Assembly (NCBI RefSeq): GCF_003751225.1
Contig: NZ_RJKE01000001.1
Span: 8,866,001 to 8,930,000 of the forward strand
Source of the DNA: Actinocorallia herbida
Lineage (GTDB): Bacteria > Actinomycetota > Actinomycetes > Streptosporangiales > Streptosporangiaceae
Length of the DNA stretch: 64,000 nucleotides
Direction of reading: 5' to 3'
Below, piece by piece: positions 53,730 through 64,000 of this stretch. Below the pieces are notes generated by a model. That model worked only from the letters and a program-made list of their open reading frames with translations, was not told the DNA's origin and made no database searches. Numbering within the stretch: the stretch's first letter is position 1; every line of letters starts with the position of its first letter. Both the position numbers and the translations under genes were made by a program.

Positions 53730-54899
53730 GTGAGCACCAAGGACTACCTTGAGAAGGACTATTACAAGTCCCTCGGTGTCGCCAAGACCGCCACCCAGGA
53801 CGAGATCAAGAAGTCCTACCGGAAGCTCGCTCGCAAGTTCCACCCCGACGCCAACAAGGGCGACGCCGAGGCCGAGGAGCGCTTCAAGGAGATCTCCGAG
53901 GCCTACGACGTCCTGTCCGACGACAAGCGCCGCAAGGAGTACGACGAGGTCAGGGCGTACGGGGGCGCGTTCCGCGGGGGCGGTCCGGGCGGAGGTCCGC
54001 AGGGTTTCGACCTCAACGATCTCTTCGGCAGCAACGCCCCGGGAGGGGCCGGCGCCGGCGAGCGCCTGGGCGACCTCTTCGGCGGCCTCTTCGGCCGCGG
54101 CGGCGGCCAGACCCGCACCACCTCCACCCGCAGGCCGCGGCGCGGCCAGGACGTCGAGTCCGAGGTGACCCTGACCTTCAGCGAGGCGCTGGACGGGATC
54201 ACGGTCCCGCTCCGGCTGTCCTCCGAGGCGCCCTGCCAGACCTGCCGGGGCACCGGAGCCAAGGCGGGCACCCTGCCTCGGGTCTGCCCCTACTGCGAAG
54301 GCACCGGCCAGGAGACCCGCAACATGGGCGGTTTCGGGTTCGCCGAGCCGTGCAGCCACTGCCACGGCCGCGGCATGGTCGTCGACGACCCGTGCCCGAC
54401 CTGCAACGGCAGCGGCCGGGCCATCGGCACCCGCACCATCCAGGCGCGCATCCCCGCGGGCGTCAAGGACGGCCAGACCATCCGGCTCAAGGGCAAGGGC
54501 GCGCCCGGCGAGAGCGGCGGCCCGGCGGGCGACCTGCTCGTCAAGCTCAAGGTCTCCGGACATCCCGTCTTCGGCCGCGACGGCGACAACCTCATGGTGA
54601 CCGTCCCGGTGACGTTCCCCGAGGCCGCGCTCGGCGCCGAGATCATGGTGCCGGTGCACGGCGGCCAGCCCGTCAAGCTGCGCATTCCCGAGGGCACCCC
54701 GAACGGCAGGACCTTCCGGGTGCGCGGCAGGGGCGCGACCCGCCGCGACGGTTCCAGGGGCGATCTCCTGGCGACCATCGAGGTGAACGTGCCACAGAAG
54801 CTGACGGACGAGGAGCGCAAGTCGCTCACCGACCTGTCGGAGACCCATCGCGGCGACGACCTGCGCCAGACCCTGGTGCAGCAGGCTAGGGAGGGGTAA
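53730..54899 (+). CDS. dnaJ: Co-chaperone DnaJ (Hsp40, with zinc fingers)
   Basis: 389 aa from GTG 53730. J domain with HPD ([10 protein letters not shown]), a Gly/Phe-rich linker, four CxxCxGxG repeats from about residue 168 ([32 protein letters not shown]), then the substrate-binding C-terminal domain. This is a type I DnaJ, corresponding to mycobacterial DnaJ1. It ends immediately before the hspR GTG. Confidence 0.97.
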   Translation: MSTKDYLEKDYYKSLGVAKTATQDEIKKSYRKLARKFHPDANKGDAEAEERFKEISEAYDVLSDDKRRKEYDEVRAYGGAFRGGGPGGGPQGFDLNDLFGSNAPGGAGAGERLGDLFGGLFGRGGGQTRTTSTRRPRRGQDVESEVTLTFSEALDGITVPLRLSSEAPCQTCRGTGAKAGTLPRVCPYCEGTGQETRNMGGFGFAEPCSHCHGRGMVVDDPCPTCNGSGRAIGTRTIQARIPAGVKDGQTIRLKGKGAPGESGGPAGDLLVKLKVSGHPVFGRDGDNLMVTVPVTFPEAALGAEIMVPVHGGQPVKLRIPEGTPNGRTFRVRGRGATRRDGSRGDLLATIEVNVPQKLTDEERKSLTDLSETHRGDDLRQTLVQQAREG

Positions 54900-55325
54900 G
54901 TGGACTTCCCCGACGACACCCCGGTCTATGTCATCTCGATCGCGGCGCAACTGTCGGGTCTCCACCCGCAGACGCTGCGCACCTACGACCGCATGGGGCT
55001 GGTCTCCCCCGGCCGGGCGTCCGGCCGGGGCCGCCGGTACTCCGCGCGCGACATCGCGGCGCTCCGCGAGATCCAGCGGCTCTCCCAGGAGGAGGGGGTC
55101 AACCTGGCGGGCATCAGCAAGATCCTCGAACTCCAGCGCTCCAACGACGAGCTGCGCAATGAGCTCGGACGGCTGAGACGGCTCGTCGAGGAGCTGGGCA
55201 ACGAACTCGAGTCCACCCGTGCCGTCGCCGCCAGACTCGCGCAGATGCGCGGGGAGGGGCGCGGGGGCGATCTGGTCCCGATCCGCCAGACCGGGGTCGT
55301 CCTCTGGCGAAAGCAGCAAGACTGA
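54900..55325 (+). CDS. hspR: Heat-shock repressor HspR (MerR-like)
   Basis: 141 aa from GTG 54900, directly after the dnaJ stop. YVISIAAQLSGLHPQTLRTY followed by DRMGLVSPGRASGRGRRYSA is the MerR-type winged HTH; a coiled coil (LRNELGRLRRLVEELGNELE) follows. It binds HAIR elements; one lies upstream of dnaK (51168-51188). The C-terminus ends in TGVVLWRKQQD, close to the conserved hydrophobic end used for DnaK contact in the family. No clear HAIR was found upstream of clpB. Confidence 0.96.
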   Translation: MDFPDDTPVYVISIAAQLSGLHPQTLRTYDRMGLVSPGRASGRGRRYSARDIAALREIQRLSQEEGVNLAGISKILELQRSNDELRNELGRLRRLVEELGNELESTRAVAARLAQMRGEGRGGDLVPIRQTGVVLWRKQQD

Positions 55326-55354
55326 AGGATTTTTGAACCCGGGGGTTTGATCCA

Positions 55355-57949
<2,595 letters not shown>

Positions 57950-57965
57950 TCCGGCGCCTTTCCCC

Positions 57966-58009
57966 GGCCCGCACCCCCTCCCCGGGGGCGCGGGCCGCTC
58001 CATTTTTCG
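57966..58009 (+). terminator. Terminator after clpB
   Basis: GGCCCGC-A-CCCCC ... GGGGG-C-GCGGGCC (57966-57996) followed by a run ending CATTTTTCG. Confidence 0.88.
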
Positions 58010-58061
58010 ACCTTTCCTCCGCACCGTGCCGGGTGAATTCCGGGCACTTCACAGAAAGGTG

Positions 58062-58110
58062 TTGACGTCCGGTGCGGGGCCGGGCTAATGTCTCCGTCAT
58101 GGAGATCTGA
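58062..58110 (+). promoter_or_regulatory. Strong promoter starting on a three-codon ORF
   Basis: TTGACG (58062-58067) and TAATGT (58086-58091) with an 18-bp spacer. The predicted start (+1) falls at or next to ATG 58099, which opens ATG GAG ATC TGA, a three-codon leaderless ORF ending at 58110. The following 320 bases have no other supported gene before the nested start modules. Confidence 0.5.
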
Positions 58111-58430
58111 TCCCTTCCGGTCGAGCCGCCGAGCGGCTCCCGCAGCACGAGGTGGGCCTGAGGCGCCGTGGAGCGCCCGCCATCACAGCGACCCCACCTG
58201 TGCACCCTTCTCATCGAGACAGTGCGCCTGTCGGCTCCTTTGCCGTTCGCCTTCGGCTACCGGACCACGCGCCTTCTCTTTCACCGGACCCTTTCCGGAA
58301 TTCCTTCATGCGCCCCGGCCGACAGTTCTTTTCCGCGAGCCCATGAATGCGCCACTCGTCGTATTCGCCTTTCCTCGTGCCATTCATGTCGCCGCCGACG
58401 CATGCACCACAGCCCTTCCCAGGAGCCACC

Positions 58431-58979
58431 ATGCCCGCCTCCACCCACCCCTCGGCACCCGACGCCGCGTCCGCGACCACCCGCCCCGCCACCGCCGACC
58501 ACCAGGAGCCGCGCATGCCCGCCACCCATCAGCCGACCGGTGCGTCCTCCGTGGCTTCCGCCGCGACCACGACCGCCCGCCCCTCAGCCGAGACCGCCGG
58601 AACCGACCGCCAGGAGTCGCGCATGCCCGCCACCTCTTCCTCCACCTCCGCCGTCGCGACCGACCCGTCGACGGCCGGCGTACCCGTGACCGCTTTGTCC
58701 GCGGTGCTCCCGGCCTCCCTCCCCGTGGTGCCCGGTGGCGAGTCGGCCGCACGCTTCCCCGTTCCCGGCCTGCCGGTCTCCACGACGGACGCGCTGCCCG
58801 CGCCGTCGCCCGAATCCGAGGAGTCCTCCGTGCCCGCCAAGCCCGACACCGTCCGCAAGACCGGCAGGAAGACCGCGCTCAAGCGCACCGACCGGCGCGC
58901 CGCCGCGCTCGCCCAGCGCTCCCGCGGCAACGCCCGGACCCTGCCCACCCGCCGCATGAACAACCGCGCGGGCCGCTGA
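58431..58979 (+). CDS. Low-complexity protein with repeated start modules; basic C-terminus
   Basis: Up to 182 aa from ATG 58431. The frame contains four modules of AGGAG or GAGGAG followed by ATG/GTG-CCC-GCC (starts 58431, 58515, 58623 and GTG 58830), all in frame. The first 130 residues are Ala/Ser/Thr/Pro-rich and repeat QE(P/S)RMPAT. The last 49 residues (PAKPDTVRKTGRKTALKRTD ... RRMNNRAGR) are strongly basic and more gene-like, so the shortest start, GTG 58830, may make the functional product. Not recognised; nucleic-acid or envelope binding is possible. Confidence 0.45.
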   Translation: MPASTHPSAPDAASATTRPATADHQEPRMPATHQPTGASSVASAATTTARPSAETAGTDRQESRMPATSSSTSAVATDPSTAGVPVTALSAVLPASLPVVPGGESAARFPVPGLPVSTTDALPAPSPESEESSVPAKPDTVRKTGRKTALKRTDRRAAALAQRSRGNARTLPTRRMNNRAGR

Positions 58980-59069
58980 CCTCCCGCGTTCCCGGGAAGT
59001 CCACCCGCCTCGCCCCGTGACACCGCACCCGGCGCACGACCTCGCCGGGCTCCGGGCGGGCGGGGGAAA

Positions 59070-59094
59070 GCCCGCACCCGTTATGGGTGCGGGC
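59070..59094 (+). terminator. Terminator upstream of the PhoD gene
   Basis: GCCCGCACCC (59070-59079) pairs with GGGTGCGGGC (59085-59094) around GTTAT. It lies 90 bp after the basic small gene. Confidence 0.75.
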
Positions 59095-59227
59095 CATGTC
59101 CGCTTTGTTGAATCAAGCGGTGTTCAGTCGGCGTGTATGCGTGTTGTCCGGTACCGGGCCGACCACTTCGAGCCGCCGGACGGGGGCAGGGCGGGGTGTG
59201 TGGACGGGGGGCGGGAGTTCCGATGCA

Positions 59228-60826
59228 ATGGGGGGTATGACGGGATTGGTGCTGGGGCCGCTGCTGCGGTGGGTCGGGGAGCGCGGGGCGACGGTCTGGG
59301 TGGAGACCACCGAGGCCTGCGAGGTGACCGTGCTGGGGCGGACCGAGCGGACCTTCGCCGTGCACGGGCACCACTACGCGCTGGTGGACGTCGATGGGCT
59401 GGAGCCCGGGTCCGCGACCCCCTACGAGGTGCAGCTCGACGGGCGGCGGGTGTGGCCGGAAGCGGGCAGCGAGTTCCCGCCGAGCGTCATCCGGACCGTC
59501 GACCCGGCCCGGCCGGCGGCCGTCGCGTTCGGGTCGTGCCGGGTGGCGCCCGCGGCGACCGAGACCCACGGGATCGACGCGCTGAGCGCGTTCGCGCACG
59601 CGCTCAAGAACGGCGCGGACTTCCCCGACGTCCTGCTGATGATCGGCGACCAGGTCTACGCCGACGGCACGGGCGAGCGCATGCGGGCGTTCATCAGCGG
59701 CCGCCGCGACATCTCCGCCCCGCCCGGCGAGGAGATCGCCGACTTCGAGGAGTACACCGAGCTGTACCGGCTGGCCTGGACGACCGACCCCGCCGTGCGC
59801 TGGCTGCTGTCCACGGTGGCGACGCGCAGCGTCTTCGACGACCACGACGTCCGCGACGACTGGAACACCTCCTACGCGTGGCGGCAGTCGATGGCCGGGG
59901 TGGCCTGGTGGCGGCAGCGGGTCGTCAGCGGGATCGGTGCCTACTGGATCTACCAGCACCTCGGGAACCTCTCGCCCGAGGAGCGGCGCGCCGACAAGGT
60001 GCTGGCGGCGGTCCGCGGCGCGGCCGACGGCGGCGCGGCGCTCGACGAATTCGCCGACCTGGCCGACCGGGAGCCCTCGACGGCCCGATGGTCCTTCCGC
60101 TTCGAGCTGGGCCGGACCCGGGTCGTCGTCGTGGACAGCCGGGCGTCCCGGCTGCTCACGCCGACCCGCCGCGCCATGCTCGACGACGCCGAACAGTCCT
60201 GGCTGGACGAGCAGCTGACGGGCGGGGTCGACCAGCTCCTCATCGCGAGCTCGCTGCCGTTCCTCCTGCCCCCGGTGATCCACTACGCGGAGGCCTGGAA
60301 CGAGCCGGTGGCCGAGCGGAGCCTCGACGGGTTCGGCGAGAAGCTTCGGCAGTTCGCCGACCTGGAGCACTGGGCGGCGTTCCGGGAGAGCTTCGAAGCG
60401 GTCTCGCGAGCGGTGCTCGAAGTGACACGCGGCGGGCGCGGCGCCCCACCGAAGAACATCGCGTTCCTCGGCGGCGACATCCACTACAGCTACCTGGCCA
60501 AGGCCGACGGCGGCCTGCCGATCTTCCAGGCGGTCTGCTCGCCGTTCCGCAACCCGCTCGGCGGCCCGTTCAAGTGGGCGAACCGGATCGCCTGCCTGCG
60601 GTTGCTGGGCGGCCCTGCCCGCCTCTTCGCCAAGACCACGGGGGTACGGCGCCCCCCGTTCGGCTGGCGCCTCACCGACGGTCCCTGGTTCAAGAACGCC
60701 ATCGCCACGATCACCCCGGACTCCGTCGTCTGGCACACCCCCGCCACAGGAACCACCCTGCGCGTCCTGCGCTCCGCCCCACTGGACCCGAAGCAGACCC
60801 GGCTGATCCCGGCCGATCCCGGCTGA
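59228..60826 (+). CDS. PhoD-like alkaline phosphatase
   Basis: 532 aa from ATG 59228 (ATG 59237 is an alternative; the open frame extends upstream). A fibronectin-like N-terminal region (VWVETTEACEVTVLGR) is followed by metallophosphatase motifs: AFGSCRVAP, LMIGDQVYADG, VFDDHDVRDDW and AFLGGDIHYSY, which match the iron/calcium sites of PhoD. It lacks an obvious Tat signal, so it is probably an intracellular PhoD-like enzyme, as common in actinomycetes. Confidence 0.87.
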   Translation: MGGMTGLVLGPLLRWVGERGATVWVETTEACEVTVLGRTERTFAVHGHHYALVDVDGLEPGSATPYEVQLDGRRVWPEAGSEFPPSVIRTVDPARPAAVAFGSCRVAPAATETHGIDALSAFAHALKNGADFPDVLLMIGDQVYADGTGERMRAFISGRRDISAPPGEEIADFEEYTELYRLAWTTDPAVRWLLSTVATRSVFDDHDVRDDWNTSYAWRQSMAGVAWWRQRVVSGIGAYWIYQHLGNLSPEERRADKVLAAVRGAADGGAALDEFADLADREPSTARWSFRFELGRTRVVVVDSRASRLLTPTRRAMLDDAEQSWLDEQLTGGVDQLLIASSLPFLLPPVIHYAEAWNEPVAERSLDGFGEKLRQFADLEHWAAFRESFEAVSRAVLEVTRGGRGAPPKNIAFLGGDIHYSYLAKADGGLPIFQAVCSPFRNPLGGPFKWANRIACLRLLGGPARLFAKTTGVRRPPFGWRLTDGPWFKNAIATITPDSVVWHTPATGTTLRVLRSAPLDPKQTRLIPADPG

Positions 60827-61128
60827 TCCGGCGATTCATCCCGCTCGACCTGGGCCGTGCCGCGGATTCGCCATGCCGGAAAGCCGTCCACGGATAACGA
60901 TGACCCCGGGGCGGCTCCGGATGATCTCCGAAGCCGCTTCTTGCCGTCTGAAGTGCGGCGCTGACCTGGGAATCGGGGCGGCAGCGGACGATCTTGTCCC
61001 GCCGTGCGCGGCCGGTGCCGGCTGCGTTCCGCTGCTCGGGACCGTAGAGGGTCCAACGGTCAAGGACATCATGCCTGGTCAGAGGACATTTCCGGGGCCG
61101 GGTGCGAGATGGCGGCCGCCTGGCGTGC
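60827..61128. other. 302-bp intergenic stretch
   Basis: No gene features or convincing hairpins other than weak GC-rich stems; contains the converging ends of the PhoD gene and a small minus-strand gene. Confidence 0.4.
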
Positions 61129-61326
61129 CTAGCGTTGGTCCTCGGTCTCGGGGCGGCAGCCGAGCTGGGTCAGGATGTTGTCGATCTGCCTGTGGATGTT
61201 GGCGGTTTCGTCGTCGGTCGGCAGGCGGCCGCTTCCCTTCACGAACTGGCGTATGGCACTGTCCACGCTGTTCTGCCATATGGCGCGGGCGCCGCTCAAG
61301 GGGGTGGGGGCTTCTTCGTCCGTCAT
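61129..61326 (-). CDS. Small conserved-looking hypothetical protein
   Basis: 65 aa from ATG 61326; GGAGAGAGG lies 6 bp upstream, a strong Shine-Dalgarno, so the longer frame to 61470 is not used. Helical, charged: SGARAIWQNSVDSAIRQFVK and DDETANIHRQIDNILTQLGC. No recognised family. Confidence 0.6.
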   Translation of the reverse strand: MTDEEAPTPLSGARAIWQNSVDSAIRQFVKGSGRLPTDDETANIHRQIDNILTQLGCRPETEDQR

Positions 61327-61610
61327 GCGCGCCTCTCTCCGCTCTGGTCGAGTCCTGATCAGCGTACGGTCAGGGTCGAGGATGGCGCGGTGATGTCCAC
61401 TTGCGACAAGTGGCGAATGTCCGTCCGAATAGGCGTCGGGAAAGGCGCGAGTGAGGGTCGGCAGAGGCACGGCGCGGGGAGGGCGGCGGCCTCGGCGATG
61501 TGGGCTCGGGCGCGCCGGGGCCGGGTGCGGCCGTGGCTCGCGAAGGGAAGAACGCGCGGAGGCGCGCGGAGGCGCGCCGAGAGCGCGCCTGCGCGGAGGA
61601 GCTCCCTGGC

Positions 61611-62171
61611 TCAGGCGTCCAGGAGCGCGTCGTATTCGTCCTCGGGTCTGCCAAGGTCGACTCGGGCGCGGAACCGCAGGCGGAGCAGGCCCTCGAGGCT
61701 CTCGGCGGCGTCGCCGCGGGTCCGCTCGGGCAGCGCGAGCACCAGGTCGGCACCGTGCGTGGACCAGGTGTGCGCGCCGAGCAGGTCGCCGTGCTCGTAG
61801 AGGATCTCGGCGACGGAGCGGAACACCTCGGGGTCGGTCGGGGCGCTCTCTCGGATCTCGGCGAGCAGGCCGATGGCACCTGCGTTGTCGCCGAGCTTCA
61901 GGAGTGCGTCTGCGAGGTAGACACGGGCGTCGCCGTACGTCTCCCCGCCGTCTTCGATGGCACGGCGGTACACCTCGGCCGCGTGGGAGTGCTCGCCCGC
62001 GTGCTGGAACTGCTCGCCGGCGCGCAGCAGCAGCATCGCGCGGGTCAGGCCCTCATCCGTGGTGGCGTTGTCCGCCCAGTCGGCGAAGGTCACGGCTGCG
62101 GAGCGGTGATCTCCCGTCCGCAGGCTGTCGAACTCCAGGTCGTCGAGGTCGCCTTCGGTCACGTGGGTCAC
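61611..62171 (-). CDS. Tetratricopeptide-repeat protein
   Basis: 186 aa from GTG 62171; TAACGT 7 bases upstream suggests a leaderless mRNA. TPR-like helices: GEQFQHAGEHSHAAEVYRRA, GDARVYLADALLKLGDNAGA, and VFRSVAEILYEHGDLLGAHT. No catalytic or membrane segment; a scaffold role is likely. Widely found in actinomycetes near the NYN gene that precedes it on the same strand (about 70 bp upstream). Confidence 0.8.
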   Translation of the reverse strand: MTHVTEGDLDDLEFDSLRTGDHRSAAVTFADWADNATTDEGLTRAMLLLRAGEQFQHAGEHSHAAEVYRRAIEDGGETYGDARVYLADALLKLGDNAGAIGLLAEIRESAPTDPEVFRSVAEILYEHGDLLGAHTWSTHGADLVLALPERTRGDAAESLEGLLRLRFRARVDLGRPEDEYDALLDA

Positions 62172-62244
62172 GGCTTAGACGTTACCCGCGCTCCCCCGGC
62201 AAAACCGGGAGATTACTCAAGATCAGCGGAAGGTGGCGGCGAGG

Positions 62245-63630
62245 TCACCGACGGGAGCGCTCGAGCGCGTCCCAGAATCCGCGGCGCAGGGAGTGCCGAA
62301 CCTCGTCGTGCAGCAGGAAGTCGATCGGCAGCGCCGAGCCTTGGAGCAGCCGGGCCTCGAGGTCGGAGGGCATACGCGGCTTGCGGGCGAGCACGGCCTC
62401 CAACCACAGGGCCGGCGCGTCGCGGGCCACCGACTCGCCGAAGTCCTGACCCTCGGTGTGCGCCGCCTTCACCGCGTCGGAAAGGCTCGGCCCGGGTGAG
62501 GGCACCGCCGGCTGCGGCACGACCGGCAGCGCGGGCGAGGCGCTGTAGGCCGAGTGGACGGGCGCGGCAGGGGTCGGCGGGGGCGTGAGCGGATAGGAGG
62601 AGGGCGGCAGGGAGCCGAAGGGCGAGGACGTGGTGCCGAACTGTGCTGACGCCGTGCCGTAGGAAGAGGGCGCCGGGGCCGGAACCGCGAACGGATTGGG
62701 GGTGACCGTGCCCGAGGTCAGATAGCTCGGCTCCGCCACGGGACTGGCGTAGCTCGCCTCCGCGACAGGACTGGCATAGGTCGGCTCCGCGACGGGGGTG
62801 GCGTAACTCGGCTGGGTGGGCGGCGCGGGAGCCGGCGCGGCCGACGGGGTGGAGAAGGGGATGCCGCTGAGGACATTGGAGCCGGTGGTGGACGGCGCCG
62901 GGAGCTGCGGCGCCACGACGGGCGCGGGAGCCGGAGTGTGGTGCGCGACCGGGGCCGAGGCCGCCGAGGTCAGGCCGTTGGTCAGGGAGCTGAGGGAGGA
63001 GCCGTTCGAAGAGGCGGCGAGCACGCTCGCCAGGGAGGCGGGCATGGACGAGGGCACCGGGCTCTGCGCCGGAGGCTCGGCCGGACGCTCGGCGGCTGGC
63101 GCGGCCGAGGCGTAGGGCCGCAGGTGCCCGGCGCCGATCTCGATGAGGTCGTCGCACTCCTGGCGGAGCACCCGGGAGATGGTCCAGTTGCCTTCCACCG
63201 CGACGTGCACGACGGTGACCCGGATGCCGAGGTCCTGGGCGTCCTGGAGCACGGCGGCGAGGTCCTCGTCTCCGCTCACCACGACGGCGTCGGCGATGGC
63301 CCCGTTGCGGGCGAGGGTCATGAGGTCCCGGTGCAGCTCGGCGTCGACGCTCTCGCGGCGGCCCGGACGGCTCCGGCTCAGCCGCAGCTTCAGCCCGGGG
63401 AGGTCGGCGAGCGCCTCGTGCTCGGGAGTCCGGCGCCCTTCCACGCTGGTCTCGTACCAGTAGCAGCGCAGCAGCGGCATTCCGGCGCGTTCCCGGGCGA
63501 GGTTGCCCAGCAGTTGGAGCAGCCCGGGGAAGTCCCAGGACACCTGCTCGCGCTGGCGGACTCCGTGCACCGCCATCGCGCCGTCAGCCAGCAGGTAACC
63601 GGCGTCTACGAAGAGCGCACAGCGTTCCAC
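62245..63630 (-). CDS. NYN-domain (PIN-like) protein with low-complexity linker
   Basis: 461 aa from GTG 63630, with AGAGG 9 bp upstream. The NYN domain (1-165) has FVDAGYLL, VDAELHRDLMTLA and VVSGDEDLAAVLQDAQDLGI, the acidic residues of PIN/NYN nucleases. A Pro/Ser/Ala-rich linker of about 200 residues contains repeats of (S/T)YA(S/T)PVAE. The C-terminal part (GESVARDAPALWLEAVLARK, DEVRHSLRRGFWDAL) is a helical conserved domain. The protein is probably an RNase or RNA binder. Confidence 0.85.
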   Translation of the reverse strand: MERCALFVDAGYLLADGAMAVHGVRQREQVSWDFPGLLQLLGNLARERAGMPLLRCYWYETSVEGRRTPEHEALADLPGLKLRLSRSRPGRRESVDAELHRDLMTLARNGAIADAVVVSGDEDLAAVLQDAQDLGIRVTVVHVAVEGNWTISRVLRQECDDLIEIGAGHLRPYASAAPAAERPAEPPAQSPVPSSMPASLASVLAASSNGSSLSSLTNGLTSAASAPVAHHTPAPAPVVAPQLPAPSTTGSNVLSGIPFSTPSAAPAPAPPTQPSYATPVAEPTYASPVAEASYASPVAEPSYLTSGTVTPNPFAVPAPAPSSYGTASAQFGTTSSPFGSLPPSSYPLTPPPTPAAPVHSAYSASPALPVVPQPAVPSPGPSLSDAVKAAHTEGQDFGESVARDAPALWLEAVLARKPRMPSDLEARLLQGSALPIDFLLHDEVRHSLRRGFWDALERSRR

Positions 63631-63895
63631 AAGGCAACACCTCTCCGACCCCGAGTGGAGGTCTGCGACCCGAATCGACCCAGCTCAGAGCCCGGGCGGC
63701 TCTAGCCTAATGAAAGCCACTCCCGCCGTAAGCCGTTCCGGTGATTCGCCATCCTCTTACCGCGCGCATGCCGGGCGCAAGGGTGAGGAGGCAGGTGGAG
63801 TGGCCGATGACGGTGGCTGAGCGCGGACGCTACCAGCCGTTCCGGACTGTCCGTTAAGGAGTTCACACGTTCTTTACGGCGGATCTCGACAACGG
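63631..63895. other. Intergenic region at the right edge
   Basis: Contains the NYN promoter (TAATGAAAG near 63710 on the + strand) and a stretch with no gene. A hairpin-like GCTCC/GGAGC pair around 63899-63913 overlaps the end of the last frame. Confidence 0.35.
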
Positions 63896-64000
63896 TCAGC
63901 TCCGCAGGGGAGCCGTTACCGTCACCACACCGGCCACATAGGCATCGGCCTTGGTGGTGAGGGCGACGGATGACTTCCCGCCGAGTTCCGCGTCGTGCCC
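63896..64000 (-). CDS. C-terminal end of an unidentified gene (cut by window edge)
   Basis: The minus strand reads open from the window edge to a TGA at 63896-63898. The last 34 codons give GHDAELGGKSSVALTTKADAYV... ending TVTAPLRS, a plausible beta-rich protein end with actinomycete-like GC3. Too short to identify. Confidence 0.4.
   Translation of the reverse strand, partial: GHDAELGGKSSVALTTKADAYVAGVVTVTAPLRS

Noticed and set aside
55326-55354. HAIR element before clpB
   Set aside because: The short gap has TTGAACCC and GGGTTTGA arms but not the CTTGAGT/ACTCAAG half-sites.

Overview
High-GC chromosome segment of a sporulating actinomycete. A WhiB protein with four cysteines, a Spo0M homologue, a dnaK-grpE-dnaJ-hspR operon with an HspR (HAIR) operator instead of CIRCE/HrcA, many GTG/TTG starts and many genes whose start codon lies 6-8 bases after a TANNNT box (leaderless type) all point there. 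Placement in Streptosporangiales (Thermomonosporaceae-like) is inference. Several genes (dcd, an Rv0338c-type Fe-S membrane protein, dnaK-grpE-dnaJ-hspR, clpB) are also found near one another in mycobacteria, so the right third looks like conserved core chromosome.

1-28,230 is ordinary chromosome: acyl-CoA dehydrogenase (cut by the window edge), spo0M, a large membrane protein, an SDR enzyme, a rhomboid protease, whiB, acetyltransferases, a quinone oxidoreductase, a HAD phosphatase, a cyclase-like protein, a DUF485/solute-symporter pair, a TMEM175-type channel, a drug/metabolite exporter, an ArsR-CDF metal-efflux operon, nhaA, a Tat-exported nucleotidase, glutathione peroxidase, then a carotenoid cleavage oxygenase divergent from a TetR regulator, next to a P450 and a cupin dioxygenase.

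28,278-45,491 is an integrated mobile region sitting in the 3' end of a tRNA-Gly(CCC) gene. The intact tRNA lies at the right end (45,452-45,521, minus strand). A displaced 42-bp copy of its 3' end marks the left end, and a third copy (one mismatch) lies at 43,444-43,485, so at least two elements have accumulated. The region carries a tyrosine integrase split by a frameshift, a MobC-relaxase pair, a helix-turn-helix protein like an excisionase, an HTH-TPR regulator with an anti-sigma-like ATPase, two S1/OB-type proteins, an IS3 element interrupted by an IS5-type element, a truncated HEPN gene, a RelE/HigB-HigA toxin-antitoxin pair and a possible immunity-type protein. Paired direct repeats of about 11-bp period near the att copies look like integrase arm sites of different specificities.

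45,522-64,000 returns to core chromosome: dcd, the Fe-S membrane reductase, a tandem triplet of unknown secreted four-cysteine paralogues behind a promoter with a partial iron-box match, the HspR-controlled chaperone operon and clpB, a low-complexity small gene with repeated start modules, a PhoD-type phosphatase, a TPR protein and a NYN-domain nuclease-like protein.

The most interesting items are the secreted paralogue triplet, the layered tRNA-Gly integration site, a promoter that appears to start on a three-codon ORF (58,062-58,110), the repeated RBS-start modules after it, and the double palindromes/repeats upstream of whiB and nhaA.
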